A stretch of DNA of 64,000 nt from Glaciimonas sp. PAMC28666 (lineage in GTDB: Bacteria; Pseudomonadota; Gammaproteobacteria; Burkholderiales; Burkholderiaceae_D), in the NCBI RefSeq assembly GCF_016917355.1, contig NZ_CP070304.1, positions 1,922,001-1,986,000 of the forward strand, written 5' to 3'. The position numbers and the translations under genes were made by a program. The notes below the pieces were generated by a model that worked only from the letters and a program-made list of their open reading frames with translations, searched no databases and had not been told where the DNA came from. Below are positions 1 to 10,300 of this stretch, in pieces; the stretch's first letter is position 1; every line of letters starts with the position of its first letter.

Positions 1-94
1 TACCGCCGAGATGAGACTGCAATAGCCCCGCCAGTGGTCCGGCCTCTGCGCGTACCGGCCAGATACCTAAGCCATGATCGACAAGCTTATTCAA
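1..94 (-). CDS. cbiG: Probable cobalt-precorrin-5A hydrolase CbiG, N-terminal fragment
   Basis: Partial gene running off the left edge. A frame opens at a TTG (92-94) that overlaps the stop codon of the upstream cbiF, and reads about 31 codons beginning MNKLVDHGLGIWPVRAEAG. The IWPVR-E-A pattern near the start resembles CbiG-type proteins, which open the lactone ring of cobalt-precorrin-5A. CbiG is also the expected missing partner of the cbiD, cbiE and cbiF found here. The identification is inference from a short segment plus context. A CbiG/CobJ fusion is possible and cannot be tested in this window. Confidence 0.5.
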   Translation of the reverse strand, partial: MNKLVDHGLGIWPVRAEAGPLAGLLQSHLGG

Positions 95-920
95 CGGTGA
101 CCTTAGTTTCAACCAGAGTTTTAGCCGTCTTTTCAACCTTCTTTTCAGTCTTCTTTTTTTCCTTTTTCACTACCCGGAAAAGATGGGTAAATTCCTTCGA
201 ATACAAACTCGATTCAACCTGCTCGCCATGATCCAAAGCCGCGCCTACCAACATCATCGTGGTCAAGTTCCAGCTTCCACGTTTGGTCTCTGCCAGCACA
301 GTGGCAAGTGTTCCCTCGTAGATTTTCTGTTCTGGCCAGGTTGCGCGATAGACCAATTTGACTGGTGTGTCGGCAGGATAATGCAAGCGTAAATCGGTGA
401 CAATTTTTTTCAGATGGGGACCTGACAAAAATATACACATCGTGGCCTGATGCTCTGCCAGCTTAGCAATCGCTTCTGCCTCCGGCACCGCTGAAGCGCG
501 CCCCGATACCCGCGTCAGAATCACGGTTTGCGATACTTCAGGCTTGGTAAGCTCCGCTTTCACCATCGCCGCCGCTGCCGTGAATGAAGACACACCGGGC
601 ACGATTTCATATTCGATACCGAGCGCTTCGAGCCGCCGCATCTGTTCTGCGGTCGCGCCATAAATCGCCGGATCGCCCGAGTGCAAACGCGCCACATCGC
701 AATTATTTTCCTGCGCACGCTGATAGCAGGCCTGCTGCTGCTCAAGATCCAGCGTCGCGGTGTCAAACAATTCGGCGTCAGCACGACAATGTTGCAGCAT
801 GGCGGTTGGGACCAGCGATCCTGCATACAGCACCATCCCGACTTTCCCCAACAGGTTGGCACCGCGTAATGTGATCAAATCGGGTGCGCCCGGGCCAGCA
901 CCGATAAAATAAACTTTCAT
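87..920 (-). CDS. cbiF: Cobalt-precorrin-4 C11-methyltransferase
   Basis: SAM-dependent methyltransferase of the corrin pathway, 277 aa, methylating C11 of (cobalt-)precorrin-4. The N-terminal FIGAGPGAPDLITLRGA segment is the conserved glycine-rich loop of the tetrapyrrole methylase family. The YAGSLVP and SGDPAIYGA segments are typical of CbiF/CobM. The core ends near residue 250; the last about 28 residues form an unusual lysine-rich tail (VKKEKKKTEKKVEKTAK) not expected for the family. It lies 17 nt downstream of cbiL and overlaps the start of the next gene, so it belongs to the same operon. Whether it acts on the cobalt or metal-free substrate cannot be told from sequence; CbiF is chosen because cbiD and cbiX are present. 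Confidence 0.9.
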   Translation of the reverse strand: MKVYFIGAGPGAPDLITLRGANLLGKVGMVLYAGSLVPTAMLQHCRADAELFDTATLDLEQQQACYQRAQENNCDVARLHSGDPAIYGATAEQMRRLEALGIEYEIVPGVSSFTAAAAMVKAELTKPEVSQTVILTRVSGRASAVPEAEAIAKLAEHQATMCIFLSGPHLKKIVTDLRLHYPADTPVKLVYRATWPEQKIYEGTLATVLAETKRGSWNLTTMMLVGAALDHGEQVESSLYSKEFTHLFRVVKKEKKKTEKKVEKTAKTLVETKVTVE

Positions 921-937
921 ACTAAATATTCTCCATG

Positions 938-1756
938 CTATCTATTCTGTCGTGGTGTTTTGCGTATCAATAAAGTCGCCAGATATCCCATCGCCTCGGT
1001 CGCCGACAGCGTGTTCAGGCCGGACGCCAGCAACTCGCCCGAGAGACCTATACGCCGCGCAAAAGCGCAATGTTCAGCGATGCCCATTTCACGAAGCAAC
1101 GCCAACACCCACGGTAGACGTGCGCCGACTTTCATCAGCACCACGACATCATGGGTATCGATTTCGTGACGCAAGGCTGCGGCATCTTCCGGACACGGCA
1201 AAATGAGGGTTCGCTCCTTACCTTCGCCTAACGGCCAGTCGAGCGCCGCAGCAGCAGCGGCATAACTGGTGATGCCCGGGAAAGTGCGATGCGTCAAATC
1301 CGGAATTCGCGTCAGCAACGCGGCCAGCACATAACCGTAAGTCGAATAAGTCATGGTGTCCCCGATGGTCAGATACGCCACATTGCGACCGGCCCGCAGT
1401 TCCACGGCAATCGCGTCCGCCAGTTGCGCATAATGCTCACTCAATACATTTCGATCCGGGTCCATATTAAATTCGATTTCTCGCAAGCGCGGCGTACCCG
1501 GCTCCAGTCCCAGATCAATCCCGGCCAAACATTGCAGCGCTACCGATGTATCGGCACTGCGTGCGCGCGGAGCATAGACCAAATCTGCCTTTTGTAATAC
1601 TTCCAGCGCCGCCAATGGCAGATAACCCGACGGTCCCGGCCCAACGCCGACGCCCCAAAACGTCCCTGGGCTAAGTTCTTTATTAATTTCAGTCACCTTT
1701 AATTCAGTCAATCTTGCTGCACTCAAGCTGGAAGCGTGAATCCCGGATTCAGTCAT
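938..1756 (-). CDS. cbiL: Cobalt-precorrin-2 C20-methyltransferase
   Basis: Tetrapyrrole methylase adding the C20 methyl group to (cobalt-)precorrin-2; 272 aa from the ATG at 1754-1756. The GVGVGPGPSGYLPLAALEVL loop, the acidic-hydrophobic core and the TIGDTMTYSTY motif identify the CobI/CbiL family. The frame stays open upstream to 1888, but that part lies inside cbiD in another frame. The chosen start has GGGA upstream and overlaps the cbiD stop by 8 nt, a normal operon arrangement. The 45 extra residues from the distal start look like noise. It sits between cbiD and cbiF. Confidence 0.9.
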   Translation of the reverse strand: MTESGIHASSLSAARLTELKVTEINKELSPGTFWGVGVGPGPSGYLPLAALEVLQKADLVYAPRARSADTSVALQCLAGIDLGLEPGTPRLREIEFNMDPDRNVLSEHYAQLADAIAVELRAGRNVAYLTIGDTMTYSTYGYVLAALLTRIPDLTHRTFPGITSYAAAAAALDWPLGEGKERTLILPCPEDAAALRHEIDTHDVVVLMKVGARLPWVLALLREMGIAEHCAFARRIGLSGELLASGLNTLSATEAMGYLATLLIRKTPRQNR

Positions 1757-2972
1757 CCCGCTGTCCCAATGCATTTCCATGTAAATCAAATAAGCGGACT
1801 TCGACCCGATCCACCGCTGGCACTCGCGCTTGCGCGCAGGCGGCAATCCGTTGCTCGATATCGATCCACAACGCTTGCGCGTCACCACTATTCGACGCAG
1901 CTTTCAATCGTTCCATTGCTGCCTCTACTGTGTTGGCGTGTGCCAGTTCCGCTACCAAAGCAGCGGGGTAGCCGCGCTCTGCAGCGACCCGTGCTACCAC
2001 GCCCATGGCCATATTGCTTTTGCTGGAATGCGTATCCCAAACACCGTCCAGCACTTTCGCCAGCTTGCCCGGATGTCCCGCTAGCCATAACACCGCCAGC
2101 CGACGTCCCTCTTCTTCCAGTGCGGTTTGGGTAAAATCCAGCGAATCGCCCAGAAAGTTGGCAATCTGCACCGCTCGCTTTTCTGGCAAACCTAGCACAT
2201 CTTTTGCGAACTCGCGTCCGATTTTTCCGGGCAGAAATGCAACGCTGTCGGCATCGCCAGCAAGTGCTACCCGCACATACACTTCAATCGATGCAATCCA
2301 GGACGCCATCGACATCGGCTCCACAATCCCGGAAGTCCCCAAAATCGAGATTCCACCGATAATTCCCAAGCGCGGATTGAAGGTTTTACGGGCAATTTCA
2401 AGTCCGTTTTCGCAGCCGATGGTGAGGTCAAATCCAGCAGTCGTTGCAAATCCGCGCAATTGCAGTGCCACCGCTTGCCGCATCATCGTGCGTGGTACCG
2501 GATTGATGGCTGGTTCACCCACAGCCACGCGCAAACCCGGCTGGGTTGCAGTGCCGACCCCCTCACCGGCAAAAAACCGCACTTCCCCTATCGCATTCTT
2601 TCGCACCTCAGCAAAGATCGTCGCACCGTGCGTGCTGTCCGGATCGTCGCCGCCATCCTTCAATACTTCTGCGCGCACGGTAATTTGTTGCGCCGATTTC
2701 AGCCAAAAAACCCGGATGATCGGTACCATCAAAAAATGCTTCCCGTCCGGCAACAACACTTCAACCTCTTGTACCTCTTCACCGCGCAGCAAAAGTCGCA
2801 ACGCTGCCGTTACGGCCGCCGTTGCACAACTGCCGGTCGTACGTCCACGCCGTAGCCCATTCGGCGCCAGCACGCAGAGATCTAACTCGGCGCGATCAGC
2901 GTCAAGTTCAACCGTCGATCGCGATGTGACATCAGTCGGGCACATATCCTGCCAACTGATTTTGCGCATCAA
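1749..2972 (-). CDS. cbiD: Cobalt-precorrin-5B C1-methyltransferase
   Basis: CbiD, 407 aa, methylates C1 of cobalt-precorrin-5B in the early-cobalt (anaerobic-type) pathway. The [16 protein letters not shown] segment near residue 45 is the family signature, and the length is slightly above the usual 370-390. The first residues overlap the upstream cbiX-cbiC gene by 41 nt. An internal ATG at 2945 (MCPTDVT) would reduce the overlap to 14 nt and is an equally possible start. CbiD has no counterpart in the classic aerobic route (CobF does the equivalent step), so it marks the early-insertion pathway. Confidence 0.93.
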   Translation of the reverse strand: MMRKISWQDMCPTDVTSRSTVELDADRAELDLCVLAPNGLRRGRTTGSCATAAVTAALRLLLRGEEVQEVEVLLPDGKHFLMVPIIRVFWLKSAQQITVRAEVLKDGGDDPDSTHGATIFAEVRKNAIGEVRFFAGEGVGTATQPGLRVAVGEPAINPVPRTMMRQAVALQLRGFATTAGFDLTIGCENGLEIARKTFNPRLGIIGGISILGTSGIVEPMSMASWIASIEVYVRVALAGDADSVAFLPGKIGREFAKDVLGLPEKRAVQIANFLGDSLDFTQTALEEEGRRLAVLWLAGHPGKLAKVLDGVWDTHSSKSNMAMGVVARVAAERGYPAALVAELAHANTVEAAMERLKAASNSGDAQALWIDIEQRIAACAQARVPAVDRVEVRLFDLHGNALGQRDD

Positions 2973-4536
2973 TCATCAGACCATTGACGACGCTTGCAGC
3001 CCATGGCGATCCGCCGCGTGTACCGCTATTGGTAATCCGTGGCACTTGCAGACAGCGCCGCAAATCGTCTTTGCTTTCCCGCGTGCCGACAAATCCTACC
3101 GGCAATCCAATTACCAATTGCGGGCGCCAGCCATGCTCGCGAATCAGGCGCGTCACTTCCATAATCGCGGTGGGCGCATCGCCGATGGCGAGGACGATAT
3201 CGTTGCCAAATTTTTCAAACGCGCGCCGCATGCCAGCGGCCGAGCGCGTGATGCCTTGCGCTGCGGACATCAAATGGGTTTCCCGATCATGCACGCCACA
3301 CCAGGTTTCAATTCCCAGTTGCTCCAGTAAAGCGCGTTTCAATCCGGTTTGCACCATGGTGACGTCGGTCACAATTTGTTTGCAGCGCAACAGCGCACGG
3401 ATGCCGGTTTCCACCGCACCTGGCGATAAAAAGATGTCGTCCACCGCATTGAAATCGCCGCTGGTATGCACCAGACGCTGTAGCACCGTCAAATGCGCGA
3501 CAGGAAACTGCGACCAGTCGCGTCCGGCAGCGATGATGCGAAAACTTTCGGCTTCGATTGGATGCGGTACGTACGGCATTGCCACCGGTGGCGGGCTGTC
3601 CACAACCTGCGTATTTTTTCCGAGCAAGCCACGCACCGGCAGGTGATGCGCCCGTTGCGGCTCACCCACTTGTTCTTCGAAGCCGACGATCTGCACCCGG
3701 TATTTGCACAGGCTGCAGTTCATGTCGGCGCGCCCCGCAACCGCCTCGCGTGCACGTTCGATGATGACATCGGCCACATGCTCGTGTGCGCCGAGATAGC
3801 CAGCTTTCAATATTTCCAGATCTGGCTCGCTCTGCTGCAGGTCGTCTGCGGCGGCATAAATGCGCTTCACCAGAACGCCATCAAACAAGAAGAACGGCAG
3901 CACCACAATTCGGGCGAAGCCTAACTGAGCTGCCGCACGTAAACCGTCCGCAACCAGCGGCTTTGCGGTGCCGGAATAACACACCACAGCACTGCCGAAA
4001 CCCATGCCCTCTTCCAGCATCCGCGCTAACTTTGAGACCTCACTATTGGCATCGGGATCGGTCGTACCACGTCCTACCAATACCAGGCAGGTGTCAGCGC
4101 GTCGGATGGTTTGGGCGGACGTCGCTTCGGCGGCGATGATCCGTTCCTGCGCTAATTGCAGCAGTTGCGGATGCAAATTCATCGGCGCACCGAAATGGAA
4201 GTCGATAGCGGGATAATCACGCGCCATCGTCAATACTTCGGCCGGCATGTCATTTTTGGCGTGCCGGGCGGCGAGCAACACGGCAGGTACCACCGCAATC
4301 TGCGTTGAGCCTAACGCCAGATTGGCGCTTACGGCTTCGCTGATAGTCGGACTGGAAAACTCCAGATAGCCATGCGATATGACGTGTTGCGGTGCACGCG
4401 CACGGATCAGGGCAACCAGACGCTCGAATTCCTGCACAGCATCAGGATCGCGGCTGCCATGTCCGGCAATGACGATGCCGAAGCTATTTGCGGAGGATGC
4501 AGGTGAATCTGCAGAGACAGAACGCGCCTGTGTCAT
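2932..4536 (-). CDS. cbiX-cbiC: Fused sirohydrochlorin cobaltochelatase (CbiX) and precorrin-8X methylmutase (CbiC)
   Basis: A 534-aa two-domain protein. Residues about 20-300 are a long-form CbiX: two chelatase repeats, the first with the metal-binding [10 protein letters not shown] motif and a second histidine in LAARHAKND, then [13 protein letters not shown] and a MNCSLCKYR segment. The last matches the MxCxxC motif known to hold an Fe-S cluster in long CbiX. Residues about 320-534 are CbiC/CobH, the methylmutase moving the C11 methyl to C12, recognised from [24 protein letters not shown] and [13 protein letters not shown]. Its ATG overlaps the cbiE stop as ATGA. The fusion puts the cobalt-entry enzyme and a late-stage mutase on one chain. 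Confidence 0.93.
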   Translation of the reverse strand: MTQARSVSADSPASSANSFGIVIAGHGSRDPDAVQEFERLVALIRARAPQHVISHGYLEFSSPTISEAVSANLALGSTQIAVVPAVLLAARHAKNDMPAEVLTMARDYPAIDFHFGAPMNLHPQLLQLAQERIIAAEATSAQTIRRADTCLVLVGRGTTDPDANSEVSKLARMLEEGMGFGSAVVCYSGTAKPLVADGLRAAAQLGFARIVVLPFFLFDGVLVKRIYAAADDLQQSEPDLEILKAGYLGAHEHVADVIIERAREAVAGRADMNCSLCKYRVQIVGFEEQVGEPQRAHHLPVRGLLGKNTQVVDSPPPVAMPYVPHPIEAESFRIIAAGRDWSQFPVAHLTVLQRLVHTSGDFNAVDDIFLSPGAVETGIRALLRCKQIVTDVTMVQTGLKRALLEQLGIETWCGVHDRETHLMSAAQGITRSAAGMRRAFEKFGNDIVLAIGDAPTAIMEVTRLIREHGWRPQLVIGLPVGFVGTRESKDDLRRCLQVPRITNSGTRGGSPWAASVVNGLMIDAQNQLAGYVPD

Positions 4537-5240
4537 TTGACCTCCGGTGCCGCTTCGATCTGGCTATCCATGGGGTCCAGAGTTCGTATCAGCATAATGC
4601 TCATGTCGCTGAAGGTCTTGTGTGCGCATTCCGCCAGGGTGCCATGCCATTCTGCCTCGGCTCTCGTCAGGTTTTCCCATACTTCGGTGGGGTGTTGCGG
4701 ATCGATCCCTTGCTCCAGCAAATAGGTGGCGATATGCGGCGGCATAAATGAACGGGCCGCATCCCAGGGGCACGGAATGACGATCGCATTGCGGGCGTCT
4801 TGCAGCACATGCACCAGATGCCGTTTGAACGGCGTCAGATCACCGCGCCGATGGAAGGTAATAAAGGTGGTTTCATCAAAACACACTTTGGCACGCGATG
4901 CCAGAATCTGCGCCGATGAGATGCCCGGCAACGTCTCCACCGGATGACCGCAAGCCCGCTCCACCCGCTCCAGATATTGAAAACCACTGAAGTGAATGTC
5001 CCCCATAAATACCACTACGCAGCGCTTGCCTTCATGATGGGCTTTAGCGACCAGATCAAGTTGTGCCACCTGGTCACGATAGTTCATCAATACGACTTCG
5101 GCAGTCGCGGGAATGATACTCTGGATAACATTGACGACCGCGTCAAATCCCGCAACCACGTCCGCAGCGCGAATCAGTTCCGCGCCGCGCTGTGTGAGGT
5201 AACCAATGTCGCCGGGACCGGCACCGATACAGATAATCAT
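4533..5240 (-). CDS. cbiE: Cobalt-precorrin-7 C5-methyltransferase
   Basis: CbiE-type tetrapyrrole methylase, 235 aa, starting [16 protein letters not shown]. It has the family glycine loop at residues 5-11, [11 protein letters not shown] and the PGISSAQI segment. The frame extends 20 codons upstream to 5300, but those residues resemble no methylase start. There is no CbiT (decarboxylase/C15 methylase) domain at the C-terminus, so that activity must be encoded elsewhere. Its stop overlaps the cbiX-cbiC start. An 85-nt gap separates it from the chlID-like gene upstream. Confidence 0.88.
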   Translation of the reverse strand: MIICIGAGPGDIGYLTQRGAELIRAADVVAGFDAVVNVIQSIIPATAEVVLMNYRDQVAQLDLVAKAHHEGKRCVVVFMGDIHFSGFQYLERVERACGHPVETLPGISSAQILASRAKVCFDETTFITFHRRGDLTPFKRHLVHVLQDARNAIVIPCPWDAARSFMPPHIATYLLEQGIDPQHPTEVWENLTRAEAEWHGTLAECAHKTFSDMSIMLIRTLDPMDSQIEAAPEVK

Positions 5241-5325
5241 AATAAATCTTTCAATACATTCATGGTCTTGCAAAATAAATCGTTTGAACAAACAACCCAA
5301 GTAGTTGTTGGTAGAGTGCTCCTCG

Positions 5326-7305
5326 CTACTGCATGCGCGCCCGTATGGTAAGGGCCAGATTGTCAGCGCTCAGTTGTTCCAGCGTCAGACATTCTGCCCC
5401 CAGCGCCTGCGCCAACTGCGCTGCTCTTCCCAACCGTAAATAGCCGTCTTCCGTGTCCAGCACCAGCGCCGCCGTTCCGCTCGCCGCCAACTGTGCTGCG
5501 AGGTCAAGGGTTTCGCGCCATGCATCGCCAGCTGGAGTCAACGCAACGTTGGCTTTACCGTCACTGAGAATGACCAGCAATGGCGTTGCACTGGTACTTT
5601 GTTGTGCGCGTCGTTGCAGTAACTCGCAGGTTAACTGCAAAGCATGCGGCAAAGGCGTGCGACCGCCGGTGGCTAGTTCGCGCAAACTTTTTTCTGCCAG
5701 ATCCACCCCGCGCGTCGGTGCCAATACCACCTGTGCCACCTGACCGCCAAACGCGATCACTGCGACTTCATCGCGTCGTTGATACGCGTCGGTGAGTAAG
5801 GACAATACGGCTCCCTTGACCGCCTCCATGCGGCGCTGCGCCGCCATTGAACCAGAAGCATCGACCACGAACAGAATCAGATTGGCAGTTTTGCCAACCC
5901 GCACCTGCCCTTGCACATCTTCGCTCGTTACCTGAAAATCGGTCGGATTTCTCATCGCAGCCGTTCGCAACGTTGCCCCAATCGCCAGACTACGCGGCTG
6001 GGCGTCGGGCACAGTGCGGACGATTCGCCCGTGCGCGGCGTCTTGTGCATCGCTGCGACGACCGGCCATTATTGCAACGCCGTGCGGTTCTATCTCGGCG
6101 ACCGCTAGTTGACGCGCATTAGCCGCCGCGGCAATCGAGAAAATCTGCGGTTGTTGCTCAGTTTCCCCTGCTGCCTTGTCGTTGGCGTGGTCGTTGGCAT
6201 TGTCGTTACTTGGATCGTCGGCAGCCCCATCCTGTGACTTTGAAGCGCCGTCTGCAGGTCCATCCGTTGGTGGGCTCTCTAGAGCTGGGGGCAGCGGCCC
6301 TTGCTGCATCAATTCATCGAGCTTATCCTGATCGAGGCCCGGTTGCTCAAAGGGCTTGCGCCGACGGCGATGTGGCAATACCAGTTGCGCCGCTTGGCGA
6401 ATGTCATCCGGGGTCACACTGGCGCGGCCTTCCAGCGCAGCCAGTGCGCGGGCGGCCTTGTGCATTACGATGTCGGCGCGTAAGCTGGCTACCTCAAACT
6501 CGCAGCAAAGATGGCTGATCAGGTCCAGCAAAGCGTCGCTCAACAGGATCGTGGGGAGCAATTTTTGAGCGGCTGACAGCTGGGCCAGCAATGCCGCTTG
6601 TTGCTCTGACCAGAGCGCGACATAAGTGACAGGATCAGCCTCATACCGAATCCGACGGCGCACCACTTCTGCCCGAATGGTCTTGTCGCGTGGCGCGACC
6701 ACCTCCACCATAAGACCAAAACGATCCAACAATTGGGGCCGCAGGTCGCCCTCTTCCAGATTCATGGTGCCGATTAGCGTCAGACGCGCCGGATGGGTGA
6801 CGGATAGGCCCTCACGTTGGACCGAATTGACGCCCATCGCCGCCACGTCCAGCAGAACATCGACCAAATGGTCGGCCAGCAAATTGACCTCATCGATATA
6901 CAGAATCCCGCGATGCGCAGACGCCAGCAATCCGGGTTGAAAGGGTCGTGCTTCGCCTTTCAAAGCGCGTTGCAAGTCTAGCGTTCCGAGTACCCGATCT
7001 TCCGTCGCTCCAAGCGGCAGCGTCACAAAAGGGACACTAGCCGCGATGACAGTGCGCGCTGCATCAAGGCAGGCGTCGCACAATTCACACGGTTCGTCGG
7101 GGCGACAATTAAAGGCACACCCGACGCTCCGCTCGATCGTCGGCAGAATCGCAGGCAAAGCACGGGCCGCGGTACTTTTGGCGGTGCCTTTGTCGCCGCG
7201 AATCAACACGCCGCCTAAGGTAGGATCAATCGCGCACAGCAGCAGCGCAGTCTTTAACTGCGGCTGCTCGACAATGGCGGAGAAAGGAAAATGGGTTAAT
7301 TTCAT
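5326..7305 (-). CDS. Fused magnesium/cobalt-chelatase ATPase subunits ChlI-ChlD
   Basis: A 659-aa AAA+ and von Willebrand A fusion. The N-terminal half (about 1-330) is ChlI/BchI-like with a Walker [10 protein letters not shown] at residues 37-45, then DEVNLL as Walker B and an arginine-rich sensor region. The middle (about 330-395) is rich in Pro, Asp and Asn. The C-terminal domain carries the metal-dependent FVVDASGSM motif near residue 480, as in ChlD/BchD. It lies 6 nt after cobN, which implies that it is the ATP-driven motor for CobN, replacing CobS and CobT. No chlorophyll genes are nearby, so a cobalt role is the best inference. Confidence 0.9.
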   Translation of the reverse strand: MKLTHFPFSAIVEQPQLKTALLLCAIDPTLGGVLIRGDKGTAKSTAARALPAILPTIERSVGCAFNCRPDEPCELCDACLDAARTVIAASVPFVTLPLGATEDRVLGTLDLQRALKGEARPFQPGLLASAHRGILYIDEVNLLADHLVDVLLDVAAMGVNSVQREGLSVTHPARLTLIGTMNLEEGDLRPQLLDRFGLMVEVVAPRDKTIRAEVVRRRIRYEADPVTYVALWSEQQAALLAQLSAAQKLLPTILLSDALLDLISHLCCEFEVASLRADIVMHKAARALAALEGRASVTPDDIRQAAQLVLPHRRRRKPFEQPGLDQDKLDELMQQGPLPPALESPPTDGPADGASKSQDGAADDPSNDNANDHANDKAAGETEQQPQIFSIAAAANARQLAVAEIEPHGVAIMAGRRSDAQDAAHGRIVRTVPDAQPRSLAIGATLRTAAMRNPTDFQVTSEDVQGQVRVGKTANLILFVVDASGSMAAQRRMEAVKGAVLSLLTDAYQRRDEVAVIAFGGQVAQVVLAPTRGVDLAEKSLRELATGGRTPLPHALQLTCELLQRRAQQSTSATPLLVILSDGKANVALTPAGDAWRETLDLAAQLAASGTAALVLDTEDGYLRLGRAAQLAQALGAECLTLEQLSADNLALTIRARMQ

Positions 7306-7311
7306 GCGTGT

Positions 7312-10300
7312 CTATGGTTGTCCATGGTATGCGGCAGCCGACGCGACGGCGCGCGGCGTTTCGCCCCGCGCTTCAAGCAAGGTTTCGCTACGTAGAAATA
7401 ATTCACGCAACGCATCCAGCGTTTCGGGTTTCGGTGCCGCCCACATACCGCGACTGGCTGCTTCCAACAGCCGTTCTGCGATCGCATTTTGCGCCCACGG
7501 GTTTGCCTCTTGCAGAAATTTTTGCATGGTCGGGTCGAAGCCGTACGTGCTGGCGACCTCTTCATACATCCAGTCGTCCATCACCTGCGCGGTGGCATCA
7601 TAGCCGAACAAATAATCAACGGTGGCGGTCAATTCGAGACCGCCTTTATAACCATGGCGCTGGATGCTGGTGAGCCATTTTGGATTTACTACCCGCGAAC
7701 GGAAGACGCGCAGCGTTTCTTCTTTCAGATCGCGCACCTGCGCCCGCGCCGGGTCGTGGCTGTCGCCGAAATAATGCTTGGGTTGCGTGCCGGTGAGAGC
7801 GCGAATAGTGGCAATCATACCGCCGTGAAATTGCAGGTAATCGTCGCTATCAAAAATATCGTGTTCGCGATTATCCTGATTGTGTAACGCGACCTGCACG
7901 CCTGCCAAGCGCACGCGAAACGCATCCCGCTCATCCACGCCCTGGGCGTCGCGCCCATAGGCGTAGCCGCCCCAATTCACATAAGCTTCAGCAAAATCGG
8001 CGTCGGCTTGCCAGTTTTTTTCCTGTATCAATTGCAAGATACCGGCACCATAGCTGCCCGGCTTCGCTCCAAAAATGCGATAAGTCGCACGCCGTTTGGC
8101 TTCGGCTTGTTCCAGTCCTTTTCCAAGCCAGCTATCAAGCTCGACGAGATAATGTTTGCGGACAAAGTTTTGCGTCAGCGGTTCATCTAATAACAGAACC
8201 GCGCTGACAGCGTCATCAATCAGCGTAATTAGTTGTGGAAATGCATCCCGAAAAAAACCGCTGATACGCGTTGTAACGTCAATCCGAGGACGTTTTAGCT
8301 GATCTAGCGGAATCACCTCAACGCCGGTAACTTGCCGATTTTCAGCACGCCATACCGGGCGCACCCCGAGCAAAGCCAAAATCTGTGCAACATCATCACC
8401 GTGGGTACGCATTGCACTGGTGCCCCAGATGCTGATCGCAACGCTTTCAGGATATTCCCCAGCCTCACGCAGGTGTCGTGCCAGCACCTCGTTGGCAAGT
8501 TGTTGGCCCACGCGCCACGCCGATTGCGAGGGAACGCTGCGAGGATCGACCGAATAAAAATTTCGGCCGGTTGGCAAGATATGCGCCATGCCCCGCGTCG
8601 GCGATCCGCTCGGACCCGCGGGGATATAACCGCCGTTCAATCCGTTAAGCAGGTTATCAATTTCATCCGTGGCACGCGCCAGATTCGGCGCCAGCGTCGT
8701 ACAGGCGAAATCGATCACGCGCCGCAGTGCACTGAAACGCACAGCCGATGACGGTGGAAATATTGCTGCAGCTGCCGGATTGGATGCCGCTTGCGGTGCC
8801 GCATCAGATCCTGCGCTTTTTAGCGGACGCGCAATGCTACTTTTTATCTGAAATTTTTTCGCCTGAGATAGCACGCTAAAAGGCCGCGCTCCAGCGCTCA
8901 ACGTAGGCTGCAATAACGGTTGACCGACGGCTTCGGTACCGCCAATGTTGCCAAATTGGGTTGTTAATACGGCGTCGATGGCGCTGATGGAAAAATCTTT
9001 TTCTTGTAGCGCCGCAAATAGTTTTCGGCATAAGACATCAATCGCGTCCAGCGCATCAGCACGCGTCATAATGGCGCACTGGGCCAGACGGCCCAGCGCC
9101 GGATCGGCATTCAGGCGGCGACCTTTATTGTCGAGCAACATGTCCATGCTGAGGCCAAACAGGGTGGCGATTTCTTCCTGTAAGCCTGGCACGTCCTGAT
9201 TGGGCAATCGCACCAGCGAAATCAGCATATCTACCAGTTGATTATCGGCAGGCCGCTCACCCAGAATATGTAAGCCATCGCGGATTTGAGCTGCACCGAG
9301 TTCGCACAGATAGCCGTCCAGATCTTCGATAAGATGCGCCACACCGGCGCCGTCCAGAGTGCTGAGCGCGGCGGGAAGCCCTTCGCCGTGAACGTGGGGA
9401 TGATCGTGTTCTTCATCATGATCATGATGGTGACCGTGGGCAGCATGATCGTGGTCGTGGTCATGATCGTGATGCAACAATCTGGCTTGCAAATCGGTAT
9501 CCAGATTGGTCTGTTTCACCAGTTCCCATATTTGCTGCTGCAGAAGCGGCAGCTTTGACGGGTCAAGGACTTCAACCTGATAATACTCATCCACCAGTTG
9601 GGTTAGCTGAGCCAGTGCGCCGTAGGTATCGGCGGTGGTCATTGGTGGCGTCAGGTGATCGACAACCACCGCGTGCGCACGACGTTTGGCTTGCGCGCCC
9701 TCGCCGGGGTCGTTGATGATGAATGGGTAAAACAGCGGCATATCCGCCAGCAGCGCATCAGGGAAACAATTCTGCGACAGGCCGACCCCTTTTCCAGGCA
9801 ACCATTCTAAGGTGCCATGTTTGCCCACGTGAACGATCGCATCGGCGCGCCAGGTATCACGTAACCAGCGATACAGCGCATAATAATGATGGGTCGGCGG
9901 CAAGTCCGGTTGATGGTAGATCGCATCCGGGTCCATGCCATAACCACGCGGCGGCTGGAGTGCGACAAATGTATTGCCGAGCTCGATTCCTGCAAGCACT
10001 ACGTGATCGTCATGCACGTACGCTGCACCGGGGGCCGCGCCCCATTGATCCACCATGCGCGCCTGCATTTCTTGCGGCAAATCGGCCAGCCATTCTGCAT
10101 ATTGTGCTGCGGGTACGCGCCCCACGGCATTCAGCAACTGCTGTTCTGTCAGATAGGTATTGTCATAGGCACAGCGATCGATCAACGCGTGAATCAAGGC
10201 GGTGCCGCTGTCCGGCAATGCTTCGCCTGTCTGATAGCCTTGAGCCTGCATGGCGCGCAGGATCGACATCAACGATGCGGGCGCATCAAGGCCCACCGCA

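Noticed and set aside
9231-9464. Thr/Met/Ile-rich minus ORF and Met/Val-rich plus ORF in cobN
   Set aside because: Shadows of the CAT/GAT codons of the His-rich loop.
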